A stretch of 64,000 nt of DNA from contig BPKJ01000006.1 in NCBI GenBank assembly GCA_026005075.1, positions 1 through 64,000 on the forward strand, read 5' to 3'. Below the pieces are notes generated by a model. The model did not search any database. It had not been told where the DNA came from and saw nothing but the letters and a program-made list of their open reading frames with translations. Shown here piece after piece: positions 59,944 to 64,000 of the stretch (position 1 is the first letter of the stretch; every line of letters begins with the position of its first letter). The translations under genes were made by a program, and so were the position numbers. The DNA is from Lysobacteraceae bacterium (GTDB taxonomy: Bacteria > Pseudomonadota > Gammaproteobacteria > Xanthomonadales > Xanthomonadaceae).

Positions 59944-60768
59944 ATGGACGTGTTCACCCTCGAACAGGGCCGCCTGCCGCTGCTGCTGAGCCTGCCGCAC
60001 GATGGCGTCATGCTGCCGCCGGAACTGGTGCCCCGGCTGCGGCCCCATGCCCGCGCGGTGCCGGACACCGACTGGCATGTCGCGCGGCTGTACGGCTTTG
60101 CGCGCCGGCTTGGCGCCTCGATCCTGCGGCCGCGCTGGTCGCGTTACGTGATCGACCTCAACCGGCCGCCGGACGACCAGGACCTCTACCCCGGGCGCAG
60201 TTCGACCGGTCTGTGCCCGACGCGCAGCTTCGATGGCCAGCCGCTGTACCTGCCGGGCGAGGAGCCCTGCGCGGAAGAGGTGGCCGAGCGCATCGAGCGT
60301 TACTGGATGCCCTACCACCTCGCCCTCAGGGAGGAGCTGGACCGCCTGCGTGGGCTGCATGGCCACGTGCTGCTCTGGGAGGGGCACTCGATCCGCTCGG
60401 AACTGCCGTGGCTGTTCCAGGGCAGGCTGCCGGACCTCAATCTCGGCACCGCCGACGGCCGGAGCTGCAGCCCTGCGGTGGAGCAGCGCATCGTCGGCGC
60501 TTGCGCCGGACAAGGCACCTACAGCTGGATTCTCAATGGCCGCTTCAAGGGCGGTTACATCACCCGGCACTACGCGGATCCGGAAGGGGGCGTCGATGCG
60601 GTGCAGCTGGAGCTCGCGCAGTGCACCTACATGGACGAGGCGAGCACCGCCTGGGACGGCGAGCGCGCGGCGCGTCTGCAGCCGGTGCTGGCCTCGCTGA
60701 TCGAGGCGGCCCTCGGGCGGCCGCCAAGGATGGCCCGCAGGCTTGCCGCGCGGCTAGGGAACCTCTGA
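59944..60768 (+). CDS. hutG: N-formylglutamate deformylase, C-terminus altered by a MITE
   Basis: This 274-residue protein of the N-formylglutamate amidohydrolase family hydrolyses N-formylglutamate in one branch of histidine degradation. Motifs: LLLSLPHDGVMLPPEL, DTDWHVARLYGFA, SRYVIDLNRPPDDQDLYPG, and HGHVLLWEGHSIRSELPWLFQGRLPDLNLGTADG with the metal-binding His/Glu/His. FKGGYITRHYADPEGGVDAVQLELAQ follows. The final codons (GGG AAC CTC TGA) and the stop itself lie inside the left terminal repeat of a MITE that begins at 60755. The original C-terminus was therefore replaced, though the catalytic core is complete. Other hut genes are not in the window. Confidence 0.9.
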   Translation: MDVFTLEQGRLPLLLSLPHDGVMLPPELVPRLRPHARAVPDTDWHVARLYGFARRLGASILRPRWSRYVIDLNRPPDDQDLYPGRSSTGLCPTRSFDGQPLYLPGEEPCAEEVAERIERYWMPYHLALREELDRLRGLHGHVLLWEGHSIRSELPWLFQGRLPDLNLGTADGRSCSPAVEQRIVGACAGQGTYSWILNGRFKGGYITRHYADPEGGVDAVQLELAQCTYMDEASTAWDGERAARLQPVLASLIEAALGRPPRMARRLAARLGNL

Positions 60769-60912
60769 TCAAATCAGAGGTTCCTGCCGGCCATGGAGGG
60801 CCGGCCACGCATCAATCGCACAAGTGATGGATGCGTGTGAGCCGAGTCCGGGCCTGTACCGGACTCGGCGTGGGCTGACAACGCCTGGATGGCGTTGTTC
60901 AGACCTTCCCTA
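60755..60912. mobile_element. MITE-like element of 158 bp
   Basis: Terminal inverted repeats are TAGGGAACCTCTGA (60755-60768) and TCAGACCTTCCCTA (60899-60912), matching at 12 of 14 positions. The interior is a chain of near-perfect hairpins: GGAACCTCTGAT with its complement (60758-60784), CCGGCC/GGCCGG (60787-60806), CGCATC/GATGCG (60808-60834), CCGAGTCCGG/CCGGACTCGG (60842-60868), and CAACGCC/GGCGTTG (60878-60897). There is no ORF. The outer bases read CTAG at both ends, a possible 2- or 4-bp target duplication (TA or CTAG). It is probably mobilised by an IS with GGAA-type ends; no such IS is in the window. Confidence 0.75.
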
Positions 60913-60999
60913 GGCTGAGTGCTGCCGCGCAACCCCGCCGGCGCTTTCGCCGCGTTCCAGGATCCACCGCGCCATGGCGCATTCCACCGAGGAGTCCGC

Positions 61000-62493
61000 A
61001 TGTCCTCCGTTCCGTCCCTGCTCGCCACCGCCCTTGCCCTGTCGCTGGCCACGGCCCCCGCCGCGGCCGAGTACAGCCTGACCGTCTACTCCAGCGCCCA
61101 GCCCGGGCAGATCGACACCGAGCGGCTGGCCGACCATGGCGACCGGCTCCCCGGTTACGCCCTCGTGCGTGACCTGCGACGCATGCGTCTGCAGCGTGGC
61201 CGAGGCGTTCTCCGCTTCGAGGACGTCGCCGCGCGCATGGACCCCACCACGGTGAGTTTCGCCTCGCGCACCGATCCGGCCGGCACCCGGGTCGTGGAGC
61301 AAAGCTTTCAGTACGACCTCGTCAACCGCGCGCGGCTGCTGCAGCGCTACCTCGGCCAGCGCGTCCGCGTCGAACGCGCGGTGGGCGACGGCATGGAGGC
61401 GATCGAGGGGCTGCTGCTTTCGGCGGACGGCGGACTTACCCTTGCCCTGGACGGCGGAGCGGTGACCAGCCTGAACCAGTACGCCGGGATCCGCTTCCCC
61501 TCCCTGCCGGGCGGGCTGATCGTGCGCCCCACGCTGGAGTGGACGGTGGAAGCGGCACGCGACGGCGAGCACGAGGTCGAGGTGGCCTACCAGACCGGCG
61601 GCTTGACGTGGTGGGCGGACTACAACGCCACCCTCGACGAGCGCCGCGGCTGCCGGCTCGACCTTGGCGCGTGGGTGACCGTGGTCAACCAGTCCGGCGG
61701 CAGCTTTCCCGATGCCAGGCTGAAGCTGGTGGCGGGGGAGGTGCATCGGGCTCCTGCGCCGCAGCAAAAGCTGGCGATGACCATGGCGCCGGCGCGCATG
61801 ATGGCCGACGCGGTGGCCGAGGAAGGCTTCAGCGAGTCCTCGCTGTTCGAATACCACCTGTACACGCTGGGGCGGCGCACCGACCTTCCCGACCGTTCGG
61901 TCAAGCAGATCGAGCTGTTTCCGGTCGCCCGCGGCGTACCTTGCAGCAAGCAGCTGGTGTTCACGGCCGCGCCGCAATTCAACGCCTACCACGGGGCGCC
62001 GCAGCTCAGCCAGGGATTCGCCGCGACCACCCGGGGCGAGGTCGGTGCCTTCCTCGAGTTCGAGAATCGGGAGGGGCAGGGCCTCGGCATCCCGCTTCCG
62101 GCGGGCAGGGTGCGGGTCAACCAGGCCCATGGCGAGGACGGCAGCCTCGAGTTCATCGGCGAGGACCTGATCGGCCACACACCGCGCAACGAGAAGCTGC
62201 AGCTCCGCCTCGGCAAGTCCTTCGACGTGGTCGGCGAGCGCCGGCAGACCGATTTCCGCCTGGACAGCAACGAGCGCTGGCTGGAGGAGCGCTTCGAGAT
62301 CGAGGTGCGCAACCGCAAGGACGAACCGGTGCGGTTGAGGGTGCGCGAATACGCCTACCGCTGGAGCAGCTGGGAGCTCATCCACAGCAGCCATGCGGCC
62401 GAGAAGCGCGATGCCCAGACCTTCGATTTTCCGCTCGAGGTGGCGGCGGATTCCGCGGTCAAGCTGGGCTACACCATCCGCTACCGCTGGTGA
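61000..62493 (+). CDS. DUF4139-domain exported protein
   Basis: This 497-residue protein has a signal peptide (LLATALALSLATAPAAA) and the DUF4139 layout. It has an N-terminal strand region (YSLTVYSSAQPGQI, FEDVAARMDPTTVSF), a middle VEVAYQTGGLTWWADYNATLDERRGCRLDLGAWVTVVNQSGGSFPDARLKLVAGEV, and a C-terminal FDVVGERRQTDF...ERWLEERFEIEVRNRKDEPVRLRVREY. The gene follows the MITE by 88 bp, and GAGGAG precedes ATG 61000. The molecular function of the family is not established. Confidence 0.88.
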   Translation: MSSVPSLLATALALSLATAPAAAEYSLTVYSSAQPGQIDTERLADHGDRLPGYALVRDLRRMRLQRGRGVLRFEDVAARMDPTTVSFASRTDPAGTRVVEQSFQYDLVNRARLLQRYLGQRVRVERAVGDGMEAIEGLLLSADGGLTLALDGGAVTSLNQYAGIRFPSLPGGLIVRPTLEWTVEAARDGEHEVEVAYQTGGLTWWADYNATLDERRGCRLDLGAWVTVVNQSGGSFPDARLKLVAGEVHRAPAPQQKLAMTMAPARMMADAVAEEGFSESSLFEYHLYTLGRRTDLPDRSVKQIELFPVARGVPCSKQLVFTAAPQFNAYHGAPQLSQGFAATTRGEVGAFLEFENREGQGLGIPLPAGRVRVNQAHGEDGSLEFIGEDLIGHTPRNEKLQLRLGKSFDVVGERRQTDFRLDSNERWLEERFEIEVRNRKDEPVRLRVREYAYRWSSWELIHSSHAAEKRDAQTFDFPLEVAADSAVKLGYTIRYRW

Positions 62494-62608
62494 GGGCGCG
62501 AGCCCGCGGGCGCCGGGGCGAGGCCTCGGGCCGCCCGACGTAGGCCCCAGCCCGGCGTGTTGCGGTCGGTGGAAATATCCGTAAAAACCAATGGATAAGG
62601 GATTTTCT

Positions 62609-64000
<1,392 letters not shown>

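Overview
This is a high-GC gammaproteobacterial chromosome segment. It most resembles the Xanthomonadales (Lysobacterales). The markers are an arginine cluster of the Xanthomonas type (N-acetylornithine carbamoyltransferase argF', argG, argE', fused argB/argA, argC, argH), the carA-carB, greA-rpfE-recJ order known from the Xanthomonas rpf region, leucine dehydrogenase with isovaleryl-CoA dehydrogenase, and two HD-GYP proteins. Species cannot be assigned from the sequence alone.

Layout. 0-3.85 kb: the 3' end of cas2, a leader, and a long CRISPR array of about 51 near-identical 36-bp repeats with an internally scrambled zone near 2.9-3.0 kb. 4.0-6.6 kb: a TonB-dependent receptor. 7.0-14.3 kb: the arginine cluster, preceded by an Arg-rich short ORF and a terminator that together look like a transcription attenuator. 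14.3-27.2 kb: tRNA-Pro, rnd, a lipoprotein with a formylglycine-enzyme fold, carAB, greA, rpfE, recJ, tRNA-Leu and an FMN-dependent glutamate-synthase-like protein. 27.2-34.4 kb: a decayed island next to the 3' end of ssrA. It holds Mu-like terminase, portal, gpF and gpG genes (several frameshifted), a structured RNA candidate in the gpF/gpG gap, HicAB, a recombinase remnant and a TacAT-type GNAT toxin pair. 34.4-40.4 kb: tmRNA and a propeller histidine kinase that converges on, and overlaps, an HD-GYP response regulator. 40.5-47.1 kb: leucine degradation genes, an ECF sigma factor with a cupin partner, TPR and phasin-like proteins. 47.2-64 kb: a truncated IS110 transposase, an EF-G paralogue, a DUF885 peptidase, a second HD-GYP protein, sufE-cysS, a glycine-zipper protein, a TerB-like protein, a frameshifted hydrolase, tRNA-Val, a D-amino-acid-dehydrogenase-like oxidoreductase, hutG, a 158-bp MITE that provides the hutG stop codon, a DUF4139 protein, a patatin and the start of leuS.

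How the genes work together. The arg genes and carAB (carbamoyl phosphate supply) form a nearly complete route to arginine through acetylated intermediates. greA, rpfE and recJ are translationally overlapped. Leucine dehydrogenase and isovaleryl-CoA dehydrogenase are two steps of leucine catabolism. The kinase and HD-GYP regulator at 35-40 kb are a likely cyclic-di-GMP signalling pair.

The strongest candidates for something new are the putative arginine attenuator (7.0-7.15 kb), the promoter-hairpin-terminator RNA unit at 27.80-27.99 kb, the MITE that rewrites the end of hutG, and the 15-codon ORF joining the sigma and cupin genes. Several genes show single-base frame disruptions. Some sit in decaying phage DNA, but two lie in ordinary genes, so residual assembly indels should be excluded first.
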